From assembly GCF_002102355.1 (NCBI RefSeq), contig NZ_LQPT01000104.1, forward strand, positions 62,001-126,000: a stretch of 64,000 nucleotides of DNA. Reading direction: 5' to 3'. Every line of letters starts with the position of its first letter. Within the stretch, counting starts at the first letter, position 1. The DNA is from Mycobacterium sherrisii. Lineage in GTDB: Bacteria > Actinomycetota > Actinomycetes > Mycobacteriales > Mycobacteriaceae. The translations under genes and the position numbers were made by a program. The notes beneath the pieces were generated by a model that saw nothing but the letters and a program-made list of their open reading frames with translations, was not told the DNA's origin and did not search any database. Shown here in pieces: positions 1-8,294 of this stretch.

Positions 1-381
1 CAGCTGCATCAGCGCGAGGTCACGGGCGGCGTCAGCGGACAAGCCGCGCAACTTCCGTGGCGCCAGCGCAACGTTTTTCAGGATGCTCAGATGGGGGAAC
101 AGGTAATAGTTCTGGAAGACCATCCCGATGCGCTGCCGCAGCTCGTCGGGATCGTCACGCAGCACGGATCTGCCATCGAGCAGGACGTCGCCACTGTCGG
201 GTTCGTGCAAACGATTCAGCGCCCGCAGCAATGTCGATTTCCCGGAACCGGACGGACCGATGACGGCCACCGTGGTCCCCGCGGGCGCCTCGAAACTCAC
301 GCCTCGCAACACCTGTGCGCCGCCGAGCTTCTTGTGAACATCCTTGGCTTCCAAGGAAACCGATGTGCTCGCGACGGTCAT
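1..381 (-). CDS. glnQ: Amino-acid ABC transporter ATP-binding protein, 3' part beyond window edge
   Basis: This is the N-terminal 127 residues of an ABC ATPase that would power polar amino-acid import with the fused binding protein-permease encoded just upstream. Reading the minus strand from the ATG at 381, the Walker A motif GPSGSGKST and the Q-loop VFQNYYLFPHLS are visible; the signature, Walker B and H-loop lie beyond position 1. The start overlaps the stop of the upstream gene as ATGA, so the two are translationally coupled. The glnQ-type assignment rests on sequence style and this neighbour; the exact substrate is not known. Confidence 0.88.
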   Translation of the reverse strand, partial: MTVASTSVSLEAKDVHKKLGGAQVLRGVSFEAPAGTTVAVIGPSGSGKSTLLRALNRLHEPDSGDVLLDGRSVLRDDPDELRQRIGMVFQNYYLFPHLSILKNVALAPRKLRGLSADAARDLALMQL

Positions 382-2174
382 GCCATCGCCTGTCCGAGTG
401 TCGAGGTGACCATGGTGGCGGGGTCCTCGGCATCCTTGGCGGGACTGCCGCGGCGCAACCGGGTGTCGATGTAGTTCACCAAATGCGTCAACGGGATCGT
501 CAGCAACAGATAACACAGACCCGCGGCCACCAACGGTGAGAGGTTGCCGGTCTGCGCGTTGAGGTCGCGCCCCACCTGGAACAGCTCCCGCTGCCGGGCA
601 ACCAGACCTAGGAAGTACACCAGCGCGGAACCTTTCAGCAACGCGATGAATTGATTTACCAGCGCCGGCAGGACCCGGCGGATGCCTTGCGGCACCACCA
701 CCAAACGCATCGCGGCCGGGTAGCTGAAGCCCAACGCGCGAGATGCTTCCAGTTGGCCGGCATCGATACTTTGGATCCCCGATCGCAGAATCTCGCCGAT
801 GTAGGCGGCGGCCATCAATCCCAGCGCGGCGATGCCCAGCGGGTAGGGATTGTTGCCGGTCAAGCCACCCACCAGCGGGCCGACGCCCATCCCGATGATC
901 AGGATGATCACCACCTCGGGCAGCCCACGAAAGATGTCGGTGTAGATCCGCGCGGGCCAGCGTATCCAGCGCGAGTGCGACAACCCGGCCATCGCCAGCA
1001 CCATGCCCAAGACCAGACCGATAACGCTGGCGCTGACGGTCAGGGTCAAGGTGTTGGGCAGGCCGGTGGTGAGTAGCGCCGGGATGGCCTCCTTGTAGAG
1101 CTCCCAATCCAAGAATTGGGAACGCAATTGTGCCAGCGCCGATTTCGGCGCGACCGGGCCGCTCTGCTGGTGATGCTTGTTGGCCGCGATCGCGGCGAAG
1201 TCCGGCAGGTGCGGAGTGGGTGCGGTCTTTGATCCGGGTTTCCACCCGGGTGGCAGCGGGCGGGGTACCCACTGGGAGTACAGCTGCGACCAGGTGCCGT
1301 CCGCGATCACCGCGTCCAGCGCGGAGTTCAGGGCGGCGATCAGTGCCGGGTTGTCGTTGGCGACGGCATACGCGACGAAGTCGCCGGGGGTGAACGCGTT
1401 TGCGACCACCATGGCGGGGTCACCCGGCCGCATCAGGTTGGCGGCCAGTGCCGCCGGGGCCACCCAGGCGTCGAGCTGGTGCATCTTGAGGCTGGCGTAC
1501 ACGGTGGCGAATCCCGGATACTTCACCGGCTGCAGGTGCAGGGTGTCGACGACGTAGGCCTCCTCGACGGTGCCCTGTACGACACCGATCCGCTGCCCGG
1601 CGGTCAGATCGTCGAAGTCGTCGATCGGCGATCCGGGCGGCACGATCAGCGCGTAGTAGCCGAAGTCGTAGCCGTTGGTGAACCCGACGGTGTGACGCCG
1701 AGCGGCGGTGGCTTTGACCGACGCCGAACCGACGTCGAAGCGGTGCGACGCCACCTCGGCCAGCAGCGCGGAAAAATCGGTGCTGGCGAAACGGATCTGC
1801 AGGCCTAGCTTTTTCGCCATCGCACGCAGCAACTGATTATCGAAGCCGCTGTAGGTGCCGGTGGCGTCGACGCAGATGGACGGCGGCGCATCCGACAGGG
1901 TGCCGACACTGAGCACGCCGGGGGTGCCCAGACCCAATGCGTCGACGTTGACCGCACTGAGCGGCTCGGTGGTCAAGGTGGTGTGATCGTCGTCGCGACC
2001 GAGGTCGTTGAGCGTCGCCAAACCCTTCGGCAACGCGGTGGCGCTGTCGGACCCGCCTGGCGCGCATTGGTTTCTGTCGGCGAGCGCGGGTCCGGCCATC
2101 ACCAAGCCGCAGACGATCAGGATTGTCGCGGCCAGGCCGAACAGCGTTGCGCGCCGGCTTTCGCACGGAATCAT
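378..2174 (-). CDS. Amino-acid ABC transporter: fused substrate-binding protein and permease
   Basis: About 598 residues. The N-terminus has a signal-type hydrophobic stretch ending near PALA, then a SBP_bac_3 periplasmic amino-acid-binding domain (roughly residues 70-310). After a linker comes a HisM/GlnP-type permease domain (about 365-575) with several membrane segments and the ATPase-contacting EAA loop EASRALGFSYPAAMRLVVVPQ. One polypeptide therefore provides both the solute receptor and the channel, as in other actinobacterial GlnPQ-type systems. It is coupled by ATGA overlap to the ATPase gene. The start is uncertain: ATG 2174 is taken, but GTG 2177 and TTG 2183 are in frame. Confidence 0.88.
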   Translation of the reverse strand: MIPCESRRATLFGLAATILIVCGLVMAGPALADRNQCAPGGSDSATALPKGLATLNDLGRDDDHTTLTTEPLSAVNVDALGLGTPGVLSVGTLSDAPPSICVDATGTYSGFDNQLLRAMAKKLGLQIRFASTDFSALLAEVASHRFDVGSASVKATAARRHTVGFTNGYDFGYYALIVPPGSPIDDFDDLTAGQRIGVVQGTVEEAYVVDTLHLQPVKYPGFATVYASLKMHQLDAWVAPAALAANLMRPGDPAMVVANAFTPGDFVAYAVANDNPALIAALNSALDAVIADGTWSQLYSQWVPRPLPPGWKPGSKTAPTPHLPDFAAIAANKHHQQSGPVAPKSALAQLRSQFLDWELYKEAIPALLTTGLPNTLTLTVSASVIGLVLGMVLAMAGLSHSRWIRWPARIYTDIFRGLPEVVIILIIGMGVGPLVGGLTGNNPYPLGIAALGLMAAAYIGEILRSGIQSIDAGQLEASRALGFSYPAAMRLVVVPQGIRRVLPALVNQFIALLKGSALVYFLGLVARQRELFQVGRDLNAQTGNLSPLVAAGLCYLLLTIPLTHLVNYIDTRLRRGSPAKDAEDPATMVTSTLGQAMA

Positions 2175-2225
2175 CACCCGCAACCGTATAGATCGCGCGG
2201 CGGGTCGGCGCGGCGAGCGCCGAAT

Positions 2226-2966
2226 TCAGAGTGCCAACGACGGTTCGGCGTGGACGGCCTCGGATGCCGCGAGCACGTGCAGTGGGGCGGCGGCAACCGG
2301 GCGGGGGTCGTCGGGCGCGGCAAAAACCCTGCGCCGGAACAGCTCGGCGAGCATCGTCTGGGCCATCAGGTAGGAACGCCCGACGCATGCCGAGCGCGCC
2401 GCGTCGGGATCGCGATGGTGGATCGCGGCGGTTTCTTTTTCGTAGTACGGCAACATGTCGTCTCGATTGTTCTGATAGGTCATCCAGAACGCGCGGGGGA
2501 TGAGGTTCTGCGAGGCACGAATCGTTGCGCGCAGCCGTGGTCCCGCGTACTCGTCGTTGACGGTGTGCCGGTATTCCACAGTGAGCTCGCCTAACGCGCG
2601 GGCGTCTTTGGCGGCGTGCATCGCGCGCATCAGGGTGTCGAGCTGGCCGAGGATCCGCGGGGTCGGGCTGGTCGCGGCGCGCGCCGACGCAATGCCGTTC
2701 AGCATGCCGTCGAGTTCGTGATGCTCGAGGACGGTGGCCTCGTCGAACCGTTCGACGAATGCGCCCCGGTGGTAGCGGGTCGACACGACACCGTCGTGCT
2801 CGAGCTGGACCAGGGCCTCCTGGATCGGGACACGGCTGACGCCCAGGCCGCCGGCGATCTCATTGCGGTCCACCCGGTCACCGCTGCGCAACTTCCCGGT
2901 CAGCACCATGTTCAGGACGTGGTTAACCACCTGGTCCTTTTCTTTGACCCCATATTTCTTCGGCAT
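2226..2966 (-). CDS. GntR-family transcriptional regulator with FCD-type effector domain
   Basis: 246 residues. The N-terminal winged helix-turn-helix spans about residues 8-75 and includes [21 protein letters not shown], the typical GntR recognition-helix region. The remainder is an all-helical FCD-like effector domain with histidines in EYRHTV and AAIHHRD that usually bind a metal. It lies immediately upstream of, and on the same strand as, the fused amino-acid transporter (51 bp between its stop and the ATG chosen for that gene), so control of that transporter is plausible but only inferred. Position and size match the M. tuberculosis Rv0043c orthologue. Confidence 0.85.
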   Translation of the reverse strand: MPKKYGVKEKDQVVNHVLNMVLTGKLRSGDRVDRNEIAGGLGVSRVPIQEALVQLEHDGVVSTRYHRGAFVERFDEATVLEHHELDGMLNGIASARAATSPTPRILGQLDTLMRAMHAAKDARALGELTVEYRHTVNDEYAGPRLRATIRASQNLIPRAFWMTYQNNRDDMLPYYEKETAAIHHRDPDAARSACVGRSYLMAQTMLAELFRRRVFAAPDDPRPVAAAPLHVLAASEAVHAEPSLAL

Positions 2967-3079
2967 GAGTCTCTTTCACGTCGGTCCGGGCCCCGCTGCA
3001 GCACTCAGCGCAGGAAAGTTTCTCATGACTTCGCGCCTTGGTTAAGGTATTTCGCCGATGAATTGCCGGCAAACCGAGT

Positions 3080-3877
3080 TCAACGTGCGTCGCGCCAGCG
3101 GCACAATGCCTCGGCTGCGGTCAGGTCGTAATCGGGACCGTTGACGCCGACGGTCAGCAACGTCACGCCCAGCGCGGTCAGCCCCTCGGCGTCGGCGATC
3201 AGTCCGTCACCGCCGGCGTTGTCCTGGACACCGGCCGACCTTTCGATCGTCGACGGGTCGCGGCCGACGGCGGCGCAATGCTCGTCCAGTACGGCGGCCG
3301 CTTGCGGGTAGGTGTCGACGGTGGTGAAGCCGTGCCAGATGTCGCCGTACTCGGCGACCAGCCGCAGCGTCTTGCGGGGACCCTTGCCGCCGATGAGGAT
3401 CGGGATGTCGCGGGTGGGCGGGGGATTCAGTTTCGCCAGCCGCGAGGTGAGCCGCGGGAACGCGGCCGCCAGATCGTCGAGCCGGCTCCCCGCCGTGCCG
3501 AACTGGTAGCCGTACTCGTCGTAGTCCCGTTGTTTCCAGCCCGCCCCGATGCCGAGTATCAACCGGCCGTCGGAAATGTGGTCGACGGTGCGCGCCATGT
3601 CGGCCAACAACTCCGGGTTGCGGTAGGAGTTGCACGTCACCAACGCACCGAATTCGATGCGCGATGTCTGCTCGGCCCATGCCGCCAGCACGGTCCAGCA
3701 CTCGAAATGGGCGCCGTCGGGATCGCCGTAGAGCGGGAAAAAGTGATCCCAGGTGAAGGCGATGTCGACCCCCAGGTCCTCGCAGCGGCGCACGGCGTCG
3801 CGGATGTGCCCGTATTGGGGGGCGTGCTGGGGCTGTAGTTGCACACCGATGCGGACGGGACGATCAGCAGAAGTCAT
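3080..3877 (-). CDS. LLM-class F420-dependent oxidoreductase
   Basis: 265 residues from ATG 3877. The protein has the luciferase-like TIM-barrel pattern: an early strand with IGVQLQPQHAP, then DIAFTWDHFFPLYGD, LVTCNSYRNPELLADMARTVD, GRLILGIGAGW and IPILIGGKGPRKTLRLVAEY. These are characteristic of actinobacterial F420-dependent LLM enzymes. It belongs to the oriC-proximal block and corresponds to Rv0044c. The substrate is unknown. The open frame extends further upstream, but only the part from this ATG has family-like sequence. Confidence 0.86.
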   Translation of the reverse strand: MTSADRPVRIGVQLQPQHAPQYGHIRDAVRRCEDLGVDIAFTWDHFFPLYGDPDGAHFECWTVLAAWAEQTSRIEFGALVTCNSYRNPELLADMARTVDHISDGRLILGIGAGWKQRDYDEYGYQFGTAGSRLDDLAAAFPRLTSRLAKLNPPPTRDIPILIGGKGPRKTLRLVAEYGDIWHGFTTVDTYPQAAAVLDEHCAAVGRDPSTIERSAGVQDNAGGDGLIADAEGLTALGVTLLTVGVNGPDYDLTAAEALCRWRDAR

Positions 3878-3903
3878 GGCTTCCACCGTAGGAGCCGTGC
3901 CGT

Positions 3904-4830
3904 TCAGCGCGCAGCGAGTATCCCGCGCAACAAGTCGATCAACGCTCGCGGCTGGTCGCTTTGGACGGAGTGCCCGGAGTTCTCGACGACATGCGTCTGC
4001 CGGAAATATGTTGCGCGGCTGGCGAGTTCGTCGGCATCCTGGTCGGTCACAAACGGCGACCAACCGCCGCGGACCAGGGTGACTGGGGCGGTCAGCGCGT
4101 CGACGTCGTTCCACAGATCGTCGAAGTCGGGGACGACGCGGATGGCGTCGTAACGCCAGGCCCAGTTGCCGTTGTCGAGCCGGCGGGAGTTATGGAACAC
4201 CCCGCGGCGCAGCGCCTTGACCTCGCGGTGCGGTGCGGCCGCGACGGTCAACTCGAGCATGGCCTGGAAGCTGGGAAATTCGCGTTCGCCCTGAACCAAC
4301 GCCACCGTGCCCTGCTGCTCGGTGGTCAGCTCGGCGTAGCGGTGCAGCGCCGACGGGGTGACGTCGACGAGCACGAGTTCACGCACCAGCTCGGGGGCGA
4401 TCGCGCCCACCCGGATCCCGGTCAGCCCGCCCAGTGACATGCCGACGATCAGCTCGGCGTCCGGCGCCAGCTCGCGCAATACCGGCGCCACCGCCTCGGC
4501 GTTGTTCCGTGGCGAGTAGTCGCCGTCCGCGCGCCAGCCGGAGTGGCCGTGCCCGGGAAGGTCGACCGCCAGGGCCGGTTGACCGAGCCCGACGACGACG
4601 GTGTCCCAGGTGTGCGCGTTTTGGCCGCCGCCGTGCAGGAACACGACCCGGGGCGACTGCGTGCCCCAGCGCAGGGCGCTGACGCGGCCGTTCGCCGTTT
4701 CGGTGGCCACCCGGGTGACCTCGGGCAACGGACCCACGACGCCGGCCTGCTCCGCGTTTTCGGACAGCAGCGAAAACTCAGACAGTCCGGTCAGGTCGTC
4801 TTCGGGTAGTTCGGTCACGGTCTTTGACAT
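3904..4830 (-). CDS. Alpha/beta-hydrolase fold esterase (Rv0045c-like)
   Basis: 308 residues from ATG 4830. The oxyanion-hole motif LHGGGQ is at about residues 65-70, the nucleophile elbow GMSLGG places the catalytic serine near 132, and a C-terminal SGHSVQSDQP supplies the histidine. Length and order match the mycobacterial Rv0045c esterase family. It sits between the LLM oxidoreductase and ino1 on the same strand, 26 bp upstream of the former, so the two may be cotranscribed. The natural ester substrate is not evident. Confidence 0.87.
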   Translation of the reverse strand: MSKTVTELPEDDLTGLSEFSLLSENAEQAGVVGPLPEVTRVATETANGRVSALRWGTQSPRVVFLHGGGQNAHTWDTVVVGLGQPALAVDLPGHGHSGWRADGDYSPRNNAEAVAPVLRELAPDAELIVGMSLGGLTGIRVGAIAPELVRELVLVDVTPSALHRYAELTTEQQGTVALVQGEREFPSFQAMLELTVAAAPHREVKALRRGVFHNSRRLDNGNWAWRYDAIRVVPDFDDLWNDVDALTAPVTLVRGGWSPFVTDQDADELASRATYFRQTHVVENSGHSVQSDQPRALIDLLRGILAAR

Positions 4831-5018
4831 TAGAGGACATAACGACGGCGAATGCCGCGGAATCGCTCCCACATGCCGCCGCCGCGCTACTCCTCGGTCA
4901 CGGTGGCGGTGTCCGGCGAGTGGTAACGCCCGCGCCGAGCGTGGGCCCAGGGTAGGGCAGGTATTGGGACAGCTCCCGAATCGTCCCAGGGCCGCACACT
5001 CGGCGGTAAGAGAAGGGA

Positions 5019-6116
5019 CTAACCCCCGATGATGAACTCTTCGAGCTGGGTGCGCGCGATGTCGTCGGGCAACTGCTGCGGGGGGCTCTTCATCAGGTAC
5101 GCCGAGGCCGGCACCACCGGGCCGCCGATGCCGCGGTCCTTGGCGATCTTCGCCGCCCGCACCGCGTCGATGATGACGCCGGCCGAGTTCGGCGAGTCCC
5201 ACACCTCGAGCTTGTACTCGAGGTTCAGCGGCACGTCACCGAACGCGCGACCCTCCAGCCGCACGTAGGCCCACTTGCGGTCGTCGAGCCAGCCCACGTG
5301 GTCGGACGGGCCGATGTGCACGTCCTTGGTCTTGAACTCGCGCTGGACATTGCTGGTGACGGCCTGGGTCTTGGAGATCTTCTTGGACTCCAGCCGCTCA
5401 CGCTCGAGCATGTTGAGGAAGTCCATGTTGCCGCCAACGTTGAGCTGCATGGTGCGGTCCAGCTGCACGCCGCGGTCCTCGAACAGCTTGGCCATCACCC
5501 GGTGGGTGATCGTGGCGCCGACCTGGCTCTTGATGTCGTCGCCCACGATCGGCACGCCGGCGTCGGTGAACTTCTTGGCCCACACCGGGTCGGAGGCGAT
5601 GAACACCGGCAGCGCGTTGACGAACGCGACGTTCGCGTCGATGGCGCACTGGGCGTAGAACTTGTCGGCCTCCTCGGAACCCACCGGCAGGTAAGACACC
5701 AGCACGTCGACCCGGTTGTCCTTGAGAACCTGGACGACGTCGACGGCGTCGGCGTCGGACACCTCGATGGTGTCGGCGTAGTACTTGCCGATGCCATCGA
5801 GGGTCGGGCCGCGCTGCACCGTCACGTTCGTCGGCGGCACGTCGGCGATCTTGATCGTGTTGTTCTCCGACGCGAAGATGGCCTCGGACAGGTCGAAGCC
5901 GACCTTCTTGGCGTCCACGTCGAACGCGGCGACGAACTTGACGTCGCGGACGTGATAGCGGCCGAACTTCACGTGCATCAGACCGGGCACGGTGCTGTTC
6001 TCGTCGGCGTCGTAGTAGTACTGGACGCCCTGGACCAGCGACGACGCGCAGTTACCGACGCCGACAATGGCGACCCGTACCTCCGTCGACGCCTGCGAAG
6101 CGTTGTGCTGAGTCAT
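5019..6116 (-). CDS. ino1: Inositol-1-phosphate synthase
   Basis: 365 residues, close to the 367 of M. tuberculosis Ino1 (Rv0046c). It converts glucose 6-phosphate to 1L-myo-inositol 1-phosphate using NAD, the first step towards phosphatidylinositol, PIMs, lipoarabinomannan and mycothiol. The N-terminal Rossmann motif [14 protein letters not shown], the conserved [11 protein letters not shown] and [12 protein letters not shown] segments and the C-terminal [16 protein letters not shown] region are all intact. A clear Shine-Dalgarno AAGGAG precedes the ATG. The PadR gene lies 91 bp upstream on the same strand. Confidence 0.97.
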   Translation of the reverse strand: MTQHNASQASTEVRVAIVGVGNCASSLVQGVQYYYDADENSTVPGLMHVKFGRYHVRDVKFVAAFDVDAKKVGFDLSEAIFASENNTIKIADVPPTNVTVQRGPTLDGIGKYYADTIEVSDADAVDVVQVLKDNRVDVLVSYLPVGSEEADKFYAQCAIDANVAFVNALPVFIASDPVWAKKFTDAGVPIVGDDIKSQVGATITHRVMAKLFEDRGVQLDRTMQLNVGGNMDFLNMLERERLESKKISKTQAVTSNVQREFKTKDVHIGPSDHVGWLDDRKWAYVRLEGRAFGDVPLNLEYKLEVWDSPNSAGVIIDAVRAAKIAKDRGIGGPVVPASAYLMKSPPQQLPDDIARTQLEEFIIGG

Positions 6117-6207
6117 AGGGCGTTCTCCTTACCTGATTCCTATGTCTGTTGGGTGTCTGCTGGTTGTGTCTGTTGGGCTTGGGGGTTTCTTGGGTGGTGC
6201 GAGGGAT

Positions 6208-6750
6208 TTATGTCTGCTCGGTGAGCCCGGGTGCTGCCCGTTCGGCGGCGATGAGCTCGTTGAGCCACTTCACTTCGCGCTCGCTGGACTCGAGCCCGAG
6301 TTGATGAAGCTGACGTGTGTAGCGGTCAAGTGAGCTGCTGGCCCGCGCGACGGCTTCACGCAGACCTTCCCGGCGCTCCTCGACCTGCCGGCGGCGGCCC
6401 TCCAGAATCCGCATCCGCGCCTCCGCCGGAGTCCGGTTGAAGAACGCCAGATGCACCCCGAAACCGTCGTCGGTGTAGTTGTGCGGACCGGTGTCGGCCA
6501 CCAGCTCGCCGAAACGCTGCCGACCCTTCTCGGTCAGCTCGTAGACCCGACGGGCACGCCGAACCGGGGTACCGGCCGGCGCGGCGTTCTCGGCAATCAA
6601 CCCATCCGCCTGCATGCGCCGCAGCGCCGGATAGAGCGAACCGTAAGAAAACGCACGGAACGCGCCGAGAAGGCCGGTCAGCCGCTTGCGCAACTCGTAG
6701 CCGTGCATTGGCGATTCGATCAGCAGGCCGAGGATGGCGAGTTCCAGCAC
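6208..6750 (-). CDS. PadR-family transcriptional regulator (Rv0047c-like)
   Basis: 180 residues starting with GTG 6750, with a strong AGGAGGTGA ribosome-binding site. The N-terminal winged helix carries the PadR hallmarks ILGLLIESPMHGYELRKRL and GSLYPALRRMQADGLI. The C-terminal half (about 95-175) is a helical Vir_act_alpha-type dimerisation region rich in Arg and Glu. It is upstream of ino1 in the same direction, and its own promoter region holds the inverted repeat TATCGGGTCGATA. Regulation of itself and possibly ino1 is an inference. Confidence 0.88.
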   Translation of the reverse strand: MLELAILGLLIESPMHGYELRKRLTGLLGAFRAFSYGSLYPALRRMQADGLIAENAAPAGTPVRRARRVYELTEKGRQRFGELVADTGPHNYTDDGFGVHLAFFNRTPAEARMRILEGRRRQVEERREGLREAVARASSSLDRYTRQLHQLGLESSEREVKWLNELIAAERAAPGLTEQT

Positions 6751-6804
6751 CGAATCACCTCCTCTGCACGACTCGTTACGACGGACCGACGCCTCGCAGC
6801 ATCG

Positions 6805-6817
6805 TATCGGGTCGATA
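6805..6817. promoter_or_regulatory. Candidate operator (inverted repeat) upstream of the padR gene
   Basis: TATCGGGTCGATA is a perfect 5-bp-arm inverted repeat with a 3-bp spacer, 55 bp before the PadR GTG start. It lies in an otherwise AT-richer patch that continues as TATTTGTCACAAC. PadR proteins commonly autoregulate through such palindromes, but this sequence is not the classical ATGT-N8-ACAT element, so the assignment is tentative. Confidence 0.35.
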
Positions 6818-6922
6818 TATTTGTCACAACACTAGCCGGTGTCGGCATGCAGTTGGTCAGCCGCGTGCGACCGCCGTGCACTCCACGCCCGTGTAGCCGA
6901 ACGGCTCAGTTAGAGGGGTAAT

Positions 6923-7759
6923 TCACCCGCTTGACCGTGCCGTCGCCGGCGAAGTCGCGCTGGATACGTAGACCGACAGGGTCAGCGTTCCCGGCGCGGT
7001 CGGATCCTTGGCCGGCTCGACGATCAGGTAGGTGGATTTGACGTCGGAGGCCTTGATGCCCAGCGTCTCGGGAGCCCCGCGCAGGATGCCGACCGCCGCC
7101 TTGACGTCGAACTTGCCCAGGTCGGCCGGGACGGCCTTGGCGTCCGACTTGGCGGAGGTGGTCGGGTCGTCCCAACCGCCGCGGTAGTCGTAGTCCAGGA
7201 CCCGGCGGTCGTCGCTCGGGTCGGGCCGGTAGAAGCTGGCGTAGGTGGGGTAGACGAGCAGCCGATAGCCGTTGGTGTCGCCGAATTTCTTGCGGGCCTG
7301 TTCCAGCAGCCCGGTGAGACCGCCGAGCGAGTGCAGTTGCTTGGGCGGCGTCAGTATCACGGGCGCGACTCCGTCGGGTTTGGCGCCGGGATCGCTGGTG
7401 AAGTCCAGCGGCGAGCTGGTGTTCCCGTACAAGCCCCAACCCAGCCCCACGCCGAAGAGCACCGAGACCACCAGCGCGGCGATCGCGATTCCCCGCCCGC
7501 CGACCCGCGGCCCGACTTTGCTCGTGCGCAGCCGCGACGGCGTGTGGTTGCCCTGCAGATCGGACACGAGCTGTTTGAGGTCCCCGAGCGTCACCGCGTT
7601 GGTGGCCCTGCGCACGCGCTCGCGATGTTCCTCGCCGGACAGCTCGCCGTCGGCCAGGGCGTTGTCGAGCAGCGTGCACGTCTCCTGCCGGTCGGTGTCC
7701 TTGGGGCGGGTCGCGGTCGTCACACCGCCGCCGAGTGGTGCGCCCAGCCATTTCGCCAT
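6923..7759 (-). CDS. DUF1707-containing membrane protein (Rv0048c-like), possible C-terminal frameshift
   Basis: From ATG 7759 the frame encodes about 278 residues. It has a DUF1707 domain near residues 14-70 (DRQETCTLLDNALADGELSG...), one membrane segment (GIAIAALVVSVLFGVGLGWGLY), and an outside domain that would be the functional part. The function is unknown. After SVYVSS the present frame ends in an unconvincing tail (ATSPATARSSG). The neighbouring frame gives DFAGDGTVKRVNYPSN and stops at 6906, which looks like a natural C-terminus. A GC dinucleotide duplication within AGCGCGAC (near 6950-6960) would explain this. It may be a sequencing error or a true tail change. Confidence 0.75.
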   Translation of the reverse strand: MAKWLGAPLGGGVTTATRPKDTDRQETCTLLDNALADGELSGEEHRERVRRATNAVTLGDLKQLVSDLQGNHTPSRLRTSKVGPRVGGRGIAIAALVVSVLFGVGLGWGLYGNTSSPLDFTSDPGAKPDGVAPVILTPPKQLHSLGGLTGLLEQARKKFGDTNGYRLLVYPTYASFYRPDPSDDRRVLDYDYRGGWDDPTTSAKSDAKAVPADLGKFDVKAAVGILRGAPETLGIKASDVKSTYLIVEPAKDPTAPGTLTLSVYVSSATSPATARSSG

Positions 7760-7859
7760 GGGGATGATCGTAGAAGTCACCGCGTGTTCGCGCGGCGCAG
7801 CGGCACGGACGGTGTTGGTTGCGTATCGCCGGTGCCGACGGCGACGTACTCTGGTCAAC

Positions 7860-8294
7860 GTGCGATTGCAGCGACAGGTGGTGGACTACGCGCTTCGGCG
7901 GCGCTCACTGCTGGCCGAGGTGTACTCCGGGCGCACGGGTGTGTCCGAGGTTTGTGACGCCAACCCGTATTTGCTGCGCGCCGCCAAGTTTCACGGCAAA
8001 ACCAGCCAGACCATGTGCCCGATCTGCCGGAAGGAACAGCTCACGCTGGTGTCCTGGGTGTTCGGCGATCACCTCGGCGCGGTATCCGGTTCGGCCCGCA
8101 CGGCCGAAGAACTGGTCATGTTGGCGAGCAAGTTCGACGAGTTCTCGGTGCACGTCGTCGAGGTGTGCCGGACATGCAGCTGGAATCACCTAGTCAAGTC
8201 GTACGTGCTCGGCGCGGAGCGTCCGGCACCCTCCCCGAAGGGAACCCGGTCCTCTCGGACGGCACGCAACGGCGCCCGCACGGCCATTGAATAA
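7860..8294 (+). CDS. Conserved zinc-ribbon-like DUF5318 protein (Rv0049-like)
   Basis: 144 residues from GTG 7860 (VRLQRQVVDYALRRRSLLAEV...). Two CxxC pairs, CPIC in the middle and CRTC towards the end, suggest a structural zinc site. The sequence is strikingly like my recollection of M. tuberculosis Rv0049, a DUF5318 protein of unknown function. It directly precedes and overlaps ponA1 by 8 bp, and this linkage is conserved in mycobacteria, so a role connected with the cell envelope is possible but unproven. The start is chosen by homology; the frame is open further upstream. Confidence 0.84.
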   Translation: MRLQRQVVDYALRRRSLLAEVYSGRTGVSEVCDANPYLLRAAKFHGKTSQTMCPICRKEQLTLVSWVFGDHLGAVSGSARTAEELVMLASKFDEFSVHVVEVCRTCSWNHLVKSYVLGAERPAPSPKGTRSSRTARNGARTAIE

